NCBI GenBank assembly: GCA_017541465.1
Contig: JAFXYZ010000068.1
Span: forward strand, 1 to 64,000
Source: a bacterium
GTDB lineage: Bacteria; Cyanobacteriota; Vampirovibrionia; Gastranaerophilales; Gastranaerophilaceae
Length of the DNA stretch: 64,000 nucleotides
Direction of reading: 5' to 3'
Under the pieces are notes generated by a model, which was not told where the DNA came from, did not search any database, and was given only the letters and a program-made list of their open reading frames with translations. Positions 7,803-15,607 of the stretch are shown piece after piece. Numbering within the stretch: position 1 is the stretch's first letter; each line of letters starts with the position of its first letter. The position numbers were made by a program, and so were the translations under genes.

Positions 7803-8933
7803 ATGGGTATTTCAGTTAACAGCGATTACAACAGATATGACTATGAACAACAACAAAATCAAACCGAAGAAGTTCAAAAAGAAGAACAACAACAGGAAGA
7901 ATCTATTTTCGACATAGTCAAAGAAGAATTTGAAGAAATTAAAGAAGGCTTTGGCGAAATAAAAAATATATTCTCGGGCGCAATAGAGAGCCTGGTTGCT
8001 AATTATAACGCCTACATTGACGCTCAGGAGGACGGGTTTGAAGAAGACACAGACAAAGATGTCAGCCCGTTTAAAGATGGTGTTACCACCGATTCAAACG
8101 GTGAAGCCAAAGTTACCGTTGAAAAATGGACAGGTGACAGTTCCGAGAATTCATCTCTCTTTGGCATCATAAGAAATCACTATGATATTGATGCCGTAAG
8201 AGACCAAAACCCCGAGCTGAAAGACTACAGCGACGAAGATATGAGATTTTATATCGCTGATTTAATCGCAAAAGAAAACGGAATTGACGATATTAACGTA
8301 ATTGAAACAGGCGCAGAACTGACACTTCCCAACATTTTTGCACCGAAAGAAATTAAAGACGACACAAATAATACAGATAGTACAGATAATACTACATCGG
8401 ATGATACCGTTTCAGTTGACGGCGAAACCTTTTTGAATAAGTTAAAGCAGGCAGGCGGAGATGCCTGGAATGAGTTCGACAAATTGTGTTCGACTCTCGG
8501 TTTAAATCAGGGGGCTGCAGCCGATTACATCACAAAATTATGCAGCGAAACAGGCGATAACTGCATTGACCCCGTTGTTTTTACGGCACTTTTAAGGCAG
8601 GAATCGGGCTTTAATGAAGGAGCAGTTGGTGACGGAGGACTTGCCATCGGGTTAGGTCAGCTTCAGCCCGTTGCCGTTGAACAGTTAAATCAATGGTATC
8701 CCGACAAAAACTATTCGGACAGCGACAGATATGATGCCTATAAAAACCTTGAAATGACAATGATGTTCTTAAAAGGACACTATAACGAATATGTTAATGC
8801 TTACGGCACAAAGCCTTCGGTTGAGACTTTGCTCGGCGCTTACAATCAGGGTTGGATTACACTTGCAGATAACTCTGGCGGCAGGCAGTATGTCAAAGAG
8901 GTAATGTCAAGACTTAATTCCTACAGTATCTAA
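7803..8933 (+). CDS. Lytic transglycosylase with LysM-like region
   Basis: 376 residues. An acidic, glutamine-rich N-terminus (1-60) is followed by a region resembling LysM (about 105-177, with VEKWTGDSSENSSLFGII and ending GAELTLPNIF), a Thr/Asp-rich linker (183-204) and a C-terminal SLT goblet domain. The catalytic Glu267 lies in LLRQESGFN, followed by GLGQLQPVA and LLGAYNQGW, typical of soluble lytic transglycosylases that cleave the MurNAc-GlcNAc bond of peptidoglycan. No signal peptide is visible, which is odd for a wall enzyme and raises the question of how it reaches the periplasm. AAGAGGGA precedes the ATG. Confidence 0.85.
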   Translation: MGISVNSDYNRYDYEQQQNQTEEVQKEEQQQEESIFDIVKEEFEEIKEGFGEIKNIFSGAIESLVANYNAYIDAQEDGFEEDTDKDVSPFKDGVTTDSNGEAKVTVEKWTGDSSENSSLFGIIRNHYDIDAVRDQNPELKDYSDEDMRFYIADLIAKENGIDDINVIETGAELTLPNIFAPKEIKDDTNNTDSTDNTTSDDTVSVDGETFLNKLKQAGGDAWNEFDKLCSTLGLNQGAAADYITKLCSETGDNCIDPVVFTALLRQESGFNEGAVGDGGLAIGLGQLQPVAVEQLNQWYPDKNYSDSDRYDAYKNLEMTMMFLKGHYNEYVNAYGTKPSVETLLGAYNQGWITLADNSGGRQYVKEVMSRLNSYSI

Positions 8934-9053
8934 TCCGGTGTAGCGCCACCCCAAAAATTCGCTCACGTTCCGTATCGCAAATTTTGCTCGGACAAATCTA
9001 AATATTCCGTTACCTAACCTTTAATATTTTTCTTGAGCGTTGTAAAATTTTTA

Positions 9054-9078
9054 TTGTCGGGCAGGAATACCCAACTTA
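9054..9078. repeat. TTGGGCA-type palindromic repeat upstream of ribH
   Basis: TCGGGCAGGAATACCCAACTT is a degenerate member of the family whose other copies read TTGGGCATTCCTGCCCAA (58270, 61257). It lies in the 168-base gap before ribH, which otherwise holds only a low-complexity GC-richer patch at 8945-8995. Confidence 0.55.
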
Positions 9079-9101
9079 TAAAAACAACGATTGGAGAAAT
9101 T

Positions 9102-9569
9102 ATGGCAAATATTATCGAAGGAATGCTGACCGCAGGGAATGAAAAATACTGCATTATAGTATCACGTTTCAATGATTTTATCGGTTCAAAACTATTATCG
9201 GGCGCACTCGATGAACTCATCAGACACGGCGTTAATTCTGATAATATTGACGTCATCAAAGTACCCGGGGCATTTGAAATTCCTCTGACTGCACAAAAAG
9301 CCGCAGAGACAAAGAAATATGCCGCTATAATTACTCTAGGCGCAATAATCAAAGGTGCAACCGCTCATTTTGATTATGTTTCCTCAGAACTCTCAAAAGG
9401 AATTGCCTCAGTTTCTCTCAAATATTCTATCCCCGTTATCTTCGGTGTTTTGACCTGCGATAATTTAGAACAGGCAATCGAAAGAGCAGGCACAAAATCA
9501 GGAAACAAAGGTGCTGATGCCGCTAAGACCGCCATCGAAATGGTTAATGTTACCTCTCTGATTAAATAA
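9102..9569 (+). CDS. ribH: 6,7-dimethyl-8-ribityllumazine synthase
   Basis: 155 residues, the normal length for lumazine synthase, which condenses the ribityl-aminouracil intermediate with 3,4-dihydroxybutanone phosphate. Family motifs are [44 protein letters not shown] with the catalytic His, and [11 protein letters not shown]. The ATG at 9102 has GGAG at the right distance; the longer reading frame upstream runs into a repeat. The other riboflavin-ring genes (ribA/B/D/E) are not in the window, and no FMN riboswitch sequence is visible in front. Confidence 0.95.
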   Translation: MANIIEGMLTAGNEKYCIIVSRFNDFIGSKLLSGALDELIRHGVNSDNIDVIKVPGAFEIPLTAQKAAETKKYAAIITLGAIIKGATAHFDYVSSELSKGIASVSLKYSIPVIFGVLTCDNLEQAIERAGTKSGNKGADAAKTAIEMVNVTSLIK

Positions 9570-9583
9570 CAAATATAAATATG

Positions 9584-9620
9584 TTCCCTCTCCGAGGGAG
9601 AGGGCTAGGGAGAGGGTTGT
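9584..9620. repeat. CCCTCTCC/GGAGAGGG palindromic repeat after ribH
   Basis: CCCTCTCCGAGGGAGAGGG followed by CTAGGGAGAGGGTTGTACCC. It starts 15 bases after the ribH stop and may act as a terminator or RNA-stabilising hairpin. Confidence 0.65.
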
Positions 9621-9664
9621 ACCCATTAGGGATATAAACTGTTTGTCGTATTTATCAACCCTAT

Positions 9665-10627
9665 TTATTTTTGTTCATCGTGCTGAATACGGTAGTTGCT
9701 CGCTCTTTCATAGAGTTCACAGCTGTTCATACCAAACTCACCATAGTGGTTATAAACAAAATCGAGCATTTCATAAACGGTTTCAGGCACCTGTTCTCTG
9801 TTTGCCTTAAACCAGTTATCCTCAATATCAAAGGCTATATCTTTAATCCCAGCCTCCTGCGTCATATTCAGCCAGTTTTTAATCTGTGTCCAGCTGTCAT
9901 TGACATAAGGCATAAGAACATATTTTGTTCTGATTAAACTACCCTTATTGTGTTTTGCATACTCTCTCAGGTTTTCCCAGACCTTATCAAAGCAGGGTAC
10001 ACATTTAACCTTCTCATAAATCTCTTTAGAACCGGAATCAACGGAAACAATAAGAGCGAGTTTGCCCTCCTCCAGGCATCTTTCTATTGATTTTGAATAC
10101 TTAATTCCTGAAGAGTGTATTCTGAAGCGCTTAATTCCATAGTCAGAGAGGAAATCCATCAATTCTTCAAACTCGGTCAGAATGGTAGGCTCACCGCCCC
10201 CAAAGGTGATAAGAGCATCTTTGCTCAGAATATTTTTTTCAGCCATGTCTCTGATTACGGGCATTATATTGTAGGTTCTAAGAGAATTAAAGAACTTTTT
10301 GTCGGAGTTTGTGTAACAATAGGTGCAATTACAGTTGCAATAAGTCCAGTGCCCGATTAAAACCTCGTCAATATAGTCGCCTTCAGGCCATTCCTGTTCT
10401 TTCAGGTAATAACAACCCTCGCACTTATCGGGAATACCGTTGGTGCTGTTGGCTCTCAGTTGTCTGCGTTTTTCAAAAAACTTATCCCAGTCAATAAGTT
10501 CACCCTTATAGTTATCTATCTGGCAGATATTACCTCCCCCTGCGTGCGAGCTGATACAACAAATCATAACACTGTTTGAATAAAAGGTTATTCCATGCTC
10601 TAACTGGGGACAACTGATATATTTCAT
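9665..10627 (-). CDS. Radical SAM protein with N-terminal cysteine cluster (paralogue 1)
   Basis: 320 residues. The radical SAM [4Fe-4S] motif CX3CX2C is Cys97, Cys101, Cys104 (YCNCNCTYCY), followed by TFGGGEPTI (141-149) for SAM binding and later VSVDSGSKEIYEKV. Upstream of the core lies a cysteine-rich stretch: Cys6, Cys23-Cys24 and Cys69-x2-Cys72, with HG, GGG and NG motifs. It looks like a SPASM-type auxiliary cluster moved to the N-terminus. GGAGAG lies before the ATG. It is divergent from a paralogue at 10736. The substrate is unknown; a peptide or surface-polymer modification is possible. Confidence 0.82.
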   Translation of the reverse strand: MKYISCPQLEHGITFYSNSVMICCISSHAGGGNICQIDNYKGELIDWDKFFEKRRQLRANSTNGIPDKCEGCYYLKEQEWPEGDYIDEVLIGHWTYCNCNCTYCYTNSDKKFFNSLRTYNIMPVIRDMAEKNILSKDALITFGGGEPTILTEFEELMDFLSDYGIKRFRIHSSGIKYSKSIERCLEEGKLALIVSVDSGSKEIYEKVKCVPCFDKVWENLREYAKHNKGSLIRTKYVLMPYVNDSWTQIKNWLNMTQEAGIKDIAFDIEDNWFKANREQVPETVYEMLDFVYNHYGEFGMNSCELYERASNYRIQHDEQK

Positions 10628-10735
10628 TATTTCTCTCCAAAACTGTTTGTTATTTTATTATATACCAAATAATTGTTTTCTTGACTACTTATTTTTATGA
10701 TGTTACGCTAAATAAAGAATAGCAGGTAATTTAAT

Positions 10736-11710
10736 ATGAAATATCTTAGTTGTAAATATATGGAACACGGAATGGATTTTGAACACCGCAGGCTCGATAC
10801 CTGTTGTTTTACAAGCCACAAAGGCGGCGGACATATTCATTATAAAGACGTATATAACGGCGAGCAGATAGACTGGGACGATTTTTTCGCCTTTAAAAAA
10901 CCCTTCAGGGAAAACCACAGGAACGGAATTTTAACCCCTCAGTGCGAAGGCTGTATTATGCTTGAGGAAAAAGAATGGGACGAAGAAAACTATATCGATT
11001 TTCTTCAGTTTAACTACTGGATTAACTGCAACAGCAAATGTACTTACTGCTACATTATGCAAAACCCCGATATTTTCCACGATATGAGCGCCTACAATGC
11101 CGTTCCCGTAGTTAAGGAAATGCTTGAAAAAAAGATTTTAAGACCGGGCGGAGAAGTTTCCTTCGGAGGCGGTGAACCCACTATCCACCCCGAATTTGAT
11201 GAACTCATCAACCTTCTGACCGACAACAATTTTCAGTATATGAAAATACACTCCTCAGGAATTAAATATTCCCCTGCTATTGCAAATTCAATTTCAAAAG
11301 GTGCAATGAAGGTCGTCATCTCTATTGACTCGGGCTCAAAAGAGATTTATGAAAAAATAAAAAGAGTTCCCTGCTACGATAAAGTCATTGAGACAATGAA
11401 AAAATACGTTCAGGCGGATATTCTGAAAAAACGTGCCGTTATTTCAAAATATATCATTATCCCTGACGTCAACGACAACTACGATGAAATTGAAAACTGG
11501 ATTCAGACCGCAAACGATATAGGAATAAAAGCCCTTGCAGTCGATATTGAGGACGGCTGGTACAAGGATTCAAGAGAACACGTTTCGCCCTATTATCTTG
11601 ACCTTGTGAACTATATAATCAAACGCACTCAGGAACTCAAAATGGCATTTGAACTCTATGATAGGGCAAAAGGCTTAAAAGAGTTCTATGACCTCCAAAA
11701 CAGAGGCTAG
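10736..11710 (+). CDS. Radical SAM protein with N-terminal cysteine cluster (paralogue 2)
   Basis: 324 residues, colinear with its divergent neighbour. Cys98-x3-Cys102-x2-Cys105 (INCNSKCTYCY) is the radical SAM cluster and FGGGEPTIHPEF the glycine-rich SAM site. The N-terminal cysteines Cys6, Cys23-Cys24 and Cys70-x2-Cys73 are at the same positions as in paralogue 1, as are HG, GGG and NG, so the extra cluster is conserved. The C-terminal region contains ELYDRAKGL, echoed by ELYERASNY in the other protein. The next gene begins inside its last 23 bases. No precursor peptide gene was identified nearby. Confidence 0.82.
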   Translation: MKYLSCKYMEHGMDFEHRRLDTCCFTSHKGGGHIHYKDVYNGEQIDWDDFFAFKKPFRENHRNGILTPQCEGCIMLEEKEWDEENYIDFLQFNYWINCNSKCTYCYIMQNPDIFHDMSAYNAVPVVKEMLEKKILRPGGEVSFGGGEPTIHPEFDELINLLTDNNFQYMKIHSSGIKYSPAIANSISKGAMKVVISIDSGSKEIYEKIKRVPCYDKVIETMKKYVQADILKKRAVISKYIIIPDVNDNYDEIENWIQTANDIGIKALAVDIEDGWYKDSREHVSPYYLDLVNYIIKRTQELKMAFELYDRAKGLKEFYDLQNRG

Positions 11711-12410
11711 TCTTTTGAATTTAAAAAATTCTCTTAAAATCTTTTTGAATAAACAAATTAATCCCCCCTATCAAATCATTTCTCTCGGGGTTAACTGCTA
11801 TGCAAAAACTTTTCTGACCAAACGCAAATTCAAAAAGAAAAAAGACGCAGGGGAACTAACCCTTCCCTTCGATTTTACCTTCTATACAAACGCAAAATAT
11901 ATTACGGAATTTATCCAAAATGATTTTTCCGATTATTTTGAAGAACTCTATTTTATCGAGAAAAGTCAATACTGGGGAAAAGCAAGAAAAATTTTCTTCA
12001 GCCACGAAACCGATTTTAAGGAAAACGACAAAGAAAAACTCGTTGAGATGTATTCAAAAAGAATAAAAAACTTCTATTCTTATCTTTCATCGGATAAACC
12101 CGTTCTCTTTTTTCAGATTTTAACCGATAAAGAAGAGGGTGAAGATTTAGAAAACCTCTTTTGTGTTTTAAAACAAAAGATAAAACCGCCCTTTATCCTC
12201 GCGGTGGTTGACTGTGATGAGGTTATCGAAAGAGAACTGCCGAAAGAAATATGCGTTTTAAAACTCCAAAAACCAGCCCCCGACTACGATTTTTATTCCA
12301 AAAAATGCTATAAATCAAGTAAAGGAAAAGAGTTTGAAAACAAAATCGAAAAATTCGTTTCAGAGGTTATTTCAAAAGAAATGAAGCAAAGGGTAGTAAA
12401 ATATTTTTAA
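11688..12410 (+). CDS. DUF1796-type putative papain-like cysteine peptidase
   Basis: 240 residues. The segment IISLGVNCYAKTFLTKRKF followed by LPFDFTFY matches the DUF1796 opening (SLGxNC...PFDW), a family predicted to be papain-like cysteine peptidases, with the Cys of NCY as putative nucleophile. The ATG at 11688 overlaps the radical SAM gene; a TTG at 11715, after its stop, is an alternative start that keeps the domain. Its function is not known. The overlap indicates cotranscription with radical SAM paralogue 2. It converges on rnpA with a four-base overlap. Confidence 0.65.
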   Translation: MTSKTEASLLNLKNSLKIFLNKQINPPYQIISLGVNCYAKTFLTKRKFKKKKDAGELTLPFDFTFYTNAKYITEFIQNDFSDYFEELYFIEKSQYWGKARKIFFSHETDFKENDKEKLVEMYSKRIKNFYSYLSSDKPVLFFQILTDKEEGEDLENLFCVLKQKIKPPFILAVVDCDEVIERELPKEICVLKLQKPAPDYDFYSKKCYKSSKGKEFENKIEKFVSEVISKEMKQRVVKYF

Positions 12411-12763
12411 TACTTTTTCTTTAAAAGTTTAAACACCGACTGTTTCATTGTATTAAAATCACAATCGAGTGCGCCTTGTCTGCCGACAAAAATAAGAGAA
12501 AGCCTGTTTTGTACAAAATCAATTTCTCCGTTTTTGAGCATGAGACGGTAAGCCTCACGAATAAGTCTTTTAATCCTGTTTCTTATGACGGCACGTTTAT
12601 GAATTTTTTTGCTCACGACCACCCCAACTTTTGTCGGAGTTGTTTCCTCCGTTTTTTCTTTACCGAGGTATAGGAACAGATTTTTATCACATACAAAATT
12701 ATTGATTTTATATGTGGCGCTGAAGGCTGATTTGTTTTTTAACCTGTATTTTTTTGGTAACAT
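12407..12763 (-). CDS. rnpA: Ribonuclease P protein component
   Basis: 118 residues, typical. The protein binds the RNase P RNA and the 5-prime leader of pre-tRNA. The family motif is RNRIKRLIREAYR (the RNR motif), preceded by KVGVVVSKKIHKRAVI. The start MLPKKYRLKNKSAFSATY is the usual RnpA opening. rpmH lies 81 bases upstream on the same strand, the near-universal rpmH-rnpA order. The genes that normally follow (yidD, yidC) are absent here, replaced by a convergent DUF1796 gene. Confidence 0.96.
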   Translation of the reverse strand: MLPKKYRLKNKSAFSATYKINNFVCDKNLFLYLGKEKTEETTPTKVGVVVSKKIHKRAVIRNRIKRLIREAYRLMLKNGEIDFVQNRLSLIFVGRQGALDCDFNTMKQSVFKLLKKKY

Positions 12764-12844
12764 AGAACCTCATAAAACGCTAAAAAACGGCTTGTAACGG
12801 TTTTAAGCCTGTTGCAAGCCATTTGAAACTTACATAAAAAAGAG

Positions 12845-12997
12845 TTATGCTCTTTCTTTTTGAGTGATAGCCAATTTATGACGGCCTTTTGCACGGCGTC
12901 TGTTGATGACTTCTCTGCCGCCATCTGTTGCCATTCTTGCTCTGAAGCCGCTTGTATTTTGTCTTTTTCTCTTTGTACCTTCAAGTGTGCGTTTCAT
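12845..12997 (-). CDS. rpmH: 50S ribosomal protein L34
   Basis: A 50-residue basic protein, [20 protein letters not shown] onward, with the conserved [23 protein letters not shown] block. L34 is one of the smallest proteins of the large ribosomal subunit. It is slightly longer than the common 44-46 residues because of a C-terminal QKERA tail and one N-terminal insertion. AAGGAG lies upstream. It sits 81 bases upstream of rnpA. A longer reading frame in another phase (12739-12984) covers the same bases and is not real. Confidence 0.97.
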   Translation of the reverse strand: MKRTLEGTKRKRQNTSGFRARMATDGGREVINRRRAKGRHKLAITQKERA

Positions 12998-13092
12998 TTT
13001 ATTTCTCCTTGAATAATATTTTTCTTGCTTGTATCATAGTAAAAAAGACATAACCAAATGTCAATCATCATTCAAAATAAAGGTTAACGATT

Positions 13093-13899
13093 ATGAATAA
13101 AAAATTAGGTTTTATCGGCGCAGGGAAAATGGCAACCGCAATACTTAAAGGTGTTTTAGCATCAAAAGTGTTTGAAAAGGAAAATATTTTTATCTCAGAT
13201 AAAAATGAAGATGCGCTTTCAATTTTGAAAAAAGAATATAATATTAATATTTGTTCTTCAAACGCAGAGGTCGTCAAAAATGCTGATATTATTCTTTTTG
13301 CCGTTAAACCTTTTGTTTTGAGAGATGTTTTGAAAGAAATAAAGCCCTCATTAACAAAAAATCATCTCGTTCTTTCAATAGCCGCAGGTATTTCGATTGA
13401 TACAATCAAAGAAATTCTCGGTGAAACAAGCATAATAAGGATTATGCCAAACACTCCAGCCTTAGTAACCTGCGGAATGAGTGCCGTCTGCCCAGATGAA
13501 AATGTCAGCGACAGCGAAAAAGATATTGCACTCAAAATCTTTGGAAGCATAGGTGAAGTCATCACCGCAAGCGAAAAAGATATTGATACAATAACCGCAA
13601 TTTCAGGCTCGGGCCCTGCATTTTATTACCGCTTTATAGAAGACATCGCAAGAGCAGGAGAGAAGCTTGGGCTTTCTTATGAAACCGCTTTAAAACTTTC
13701 AGCCCAGACGGCTTTGGGTTCTGCGAAAATGATTATGGATACAAAAGTTTCCCCTGAACAGTTAATTATAAACGTTACAACCCCGGGGGGCTGCACCGCA
13801 GTCGGAAACGAGGTTTTGAGAGACCACAATATCTCAGATATTCTTCTTGAAACAATAGAAGAAACAAAAATCAAAGCCTATGAACTCGGAAAACAATAA
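13093..13899 (+). CDS. proC: Pyrroline-5-carboxylate reductase
   Basis: 268 residues, standard length. It reduces 1-pyrroline-5-carboxylate to proline with NAD(P)H. The Rossmann motif GFIGAGKMATAILKGVL begins at residue 6, and the P5CR signature SGSGPAFYYRF and the C-terminal TPGGCTAVGNEVL are present. It stands alone: divergent from rpmH and convergent with pilin B. proA/proB are not in the window. Confidence 0.95.
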   Translation: MNKKLGFIGAGKMATAILKGVLASKVFEKENIFISDKNEDALSILKKEYNINICSSNAEVVKNADIILFAVKPFVLRDVLKEIKPSLTKNHLVLSIAAGISIDTIKEILGETSIIRIMPNTPALVTCGMSAVCPDENVSDSEKDIALKIFGSIGEVITASEKDIDTITAISGSGPAFYYRFIEDIARAGEKLGLSYETALKLSAQTALGSAKMIMDTKVSPEQLIINVTTPGGCTAVGNEVLRDHNISDILLETIEETKIKAYELGKQ

Positions 13900-13915
13900 T
13901 GTTTTTTGGTTCAAA

Positions 13916-13927
13916 AATTGCACCCTA
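13916..13927. repeat. Partial GTGCAA-type REP copy
   Basis: TTGGTTCAAAAATTGCACCC followed by TAC is a decayed member of the palindrome family that also appears at 42897 and 58234. It is followed by a decayed CTCCC..GGGA hairpin up to about 13950. Confidence 0.4.
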
Positions 13928-13973
13928 CTCCTGCCATCTCCCGTAGGGAAAGGAATTAAATAGGATTTGTAAG

Positions 13974-14720
13974 TTAATAATTTATTGCACCTTCACGAAG
14001 AACTTTACAAGCACATCCAAAACCTGACGAATTATTATTATTGCACGCATTGACATCACAACCTGCAGGATATAAACCATTTTCTTTTAAAACAAATTCA
14101 AATACATCTTTACCAAAGGTATTTGGTTTTTTCATACCGTTCAAATCTACCCAAACTCTTGCACAACCATTTTGTGTACCATTACCGGCGCCGTTAACTT
14201 GACATGTACTATCTGCACTTCCGAATAAAATTTGTGTACCGTCAGCTAAGACAAGCATGCTGGTATCAGAATTGATAGATTTTGAGCTATAGACTGATTG
14301 ACTATACAAGCCTCGTAATTCTTGTGAAAAACAATTGCTTGAATATCCGCATTCTTTTGCATTATTTAAATATTTTTTATACATATCATACACATTCTTA
14401 TTAGTTGTTGCCCAATTGTTTTTTGGTAAACCTTCTTCGGCAATAATCAGATTAGTAGTTTGAGAGAGGGTTGAATAAGTTTTTTTTAGTTTAGAAACTG
14501 TTTCCTGATTGTTAGTTTTATTAATCAACGTCGGCACTGTCAAAGCAGCAATAACACCAATAATAACGAGGGTAATAAGAACTTCTGCAAGAGTGAAAGC
14601 CTTCTTCGTACACTGGACAGGAAGTATTGTGGGAGAGTGATTAACTGAAACAAGTTCCGTATAACATTTATTTAAATAATAGGGGGGGGTAGATGATTTT
14701 TGTTTATATAAATTTGTCAT
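13974..14720 (-). CDS. Type IV pilin-like protein B (VLREGAxNY subfamily) with long leader
   Basis: 248 residues. The prepilin cleavage site is after Ala41, followed by FTLAEVLITLVIIGVIAA, so this leader is much longer than in the other copies (15-22 residues). The extra 25 or so residues between Thr-Pro-Pro (11-13) and the cleavage site include YTELVSVNHSP, which looks like a translated repeat insertion. The mature part has STLSQTTNLIIAEEG, LVLADGTQI, VDLNGMKKPNTFGKDVFEF, paired cysteines and the terminus CACKVLREGAINY, close to pilin E but unlike A, C and D. Thr-Pro-Pro is encoded by a C8 run. Confidence 0.85.
   Translation of the reverse strand: MTNLYKQKSSTPPYYLNKCYTELVSVNHSPTILPVQCTKKAFTLAEVLITLVIIGVIAALTVPTLINKTNNQETVSKLKKTYSTLSQTTNLIIAEEGLPKNNWATTNKNVYDMYKKYLNNAKECGYSSNCFSQELRGLYSQSVYSSKSINSDTSMLVLADGTQILFGSADSTCQVNGAGNGTQNGCARVWVDLNGMKKPNTFGKDVFEFVLKENGLYPAGCDVNACNNNNSSGFGCACKVLREGAINY
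14682..14689 (-). repeat. Homopolymer C8 tract in pilin B leader
   Basis: Eight C on the coding strand, read ACC CCC CCC TAT (Thr-Pro-Pro-Tyr), residues 11-13. It equals the tract of pilins A and C. Confidence 0.9.
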
Positions 14721-14844
14721 AATAAATTACCTATATCTCTCATTTATTCATTTATATGATATCATATTCCACAATATTTGTAAAAAATAACATGTTTTAA
14801 TAAAAGTTTCAATTTCCCCGCTAAAGCCCGGTCTATAAATATTA

Positions 14845-15504
14845 TTACAACATAGGAAACAAATTCAAACTTCCGTCATCATTTCGCCATTTGAGCCAGC
14901 CGATATTGTTTGAGCCGTCATATTCCCTTGCGGTTACAAGCATCCAGTTTCCTTTAATCATCGAAAATGTTACTTTTGAAGGGTATTCAAGAAATTTTAT
15001 TATCTGAGAATCAAAAGAGTCAGAAGCATAGAGTGTCTGAATTTCATCGGGAACACCGTGCATAAACCTCAGCCCCGTTGTTTTTCCGTAAACATCAAAG
15101 AGCCATTTCCAGGTGTAAAAATCTTTTTGGTTTTCGTCATATACCCAGCCCTTTTCACCCTTCTTCTGGCTTATATAAACCTCATACCAGCCGTCCTCCT
15201 GAGCCGTTTCAACCGTCAGAAAAGCTATTTTTTCCTTGCTCCTCAGCGCAATAAACGAATCCTTAACGGAATTTTTATTTATATTTGAAGAAATTATTGA
15301 TGAGTTTTTGCTAGTATCGGGTGTCATTTTTTTTATTATCGGTGATTTAAAATCCGGTCTGCTGTAAACAATAAAACTCTCAGGTCTGTTCAAAACCCCG
15401 ATGCCGTAGTATTTTATCGACTTCACGTTGTGCGGAAGAAAATCGGCAAACGCTGCAAGCGGCATAAAAAATATTATCAAAACCAATAAAATTATTTTCT
15501 TCAT
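14845..15504 (-). CDS. Exported SH3-like domain protein
   Basis: 219 residues. A clear signal peptide (KKIILLVLIIFFMPLAAFA, cleavage near Ala20-Asp21) is followed by a region with beta-strand patterns typical of bacterial SH3 domains: SFIVYSRPDFKSPIIKKM, then WYEVYISQKKGEKGWVYDE, and a second half with SQIIKFLEYPSKVTF and NWMLVTAREYDGSNNIGW. Such domains often bind cell-wall peptides or ligands in the periplasm. It lies downstream of thrS but beyond a strong terminator at 15550-15585, so it is probably transcribed separately. Substrate unknown. Confidence 0.65.
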   Translation of the reverse strand: MKKIILLVLIIFFMPLAAFADFLPHNVKSIKYYGIGVLNRPESFIVYSRPDFKSPIIKKMTPDTSKNSSIISSNINKNSVKDSFIALRSKEKIAFLTVETAQEDGWYEVYISQKKGEKGWVYDENQKDFYTWKWLFDVYGKTTGLRFMHGVPDEIQTLYASDSFDSQIIKFLEYPSKVTFSMIKGNWMLVTAREYDGSNNIGWLKWRNDDGSLNLFPML

Positions 15505-15544
15505 AACGAAATTATACCATTTTTCTCTCTAAAGTCATTCACTT

Positions 15545-15585
15545 AATAAAACGAAACCGATGAGAAAAGGTTCATCGGCTTCGTT
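15545..15585 (-). terminator. Terminator after thrS
   Basis: A long hairpin, AACGAAGCCGATGA paired with TCATCGGTTTCGTT on the minus strand with one mismatch, is followed by TTTTATTAA. It lies 23 bases beyond the thrS stop. Confidence 0.75.
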
Positions 15586-15607
15586 AAAAAAAATAATAAT
15601 TAAAAAA

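Noticed and set aside
8934-9101. FMN riboswitch upstream of ribH
   Set aside because: The conserved RFN-element blocks are not present; the gap holds a degenerate palindromic repeat.
12739-12984. Minus-strand frame overlapping rpmH
   Set aside because: rpmH in another phase matches L34 residue by residue and has AAGGAG; this frame is a shadow.
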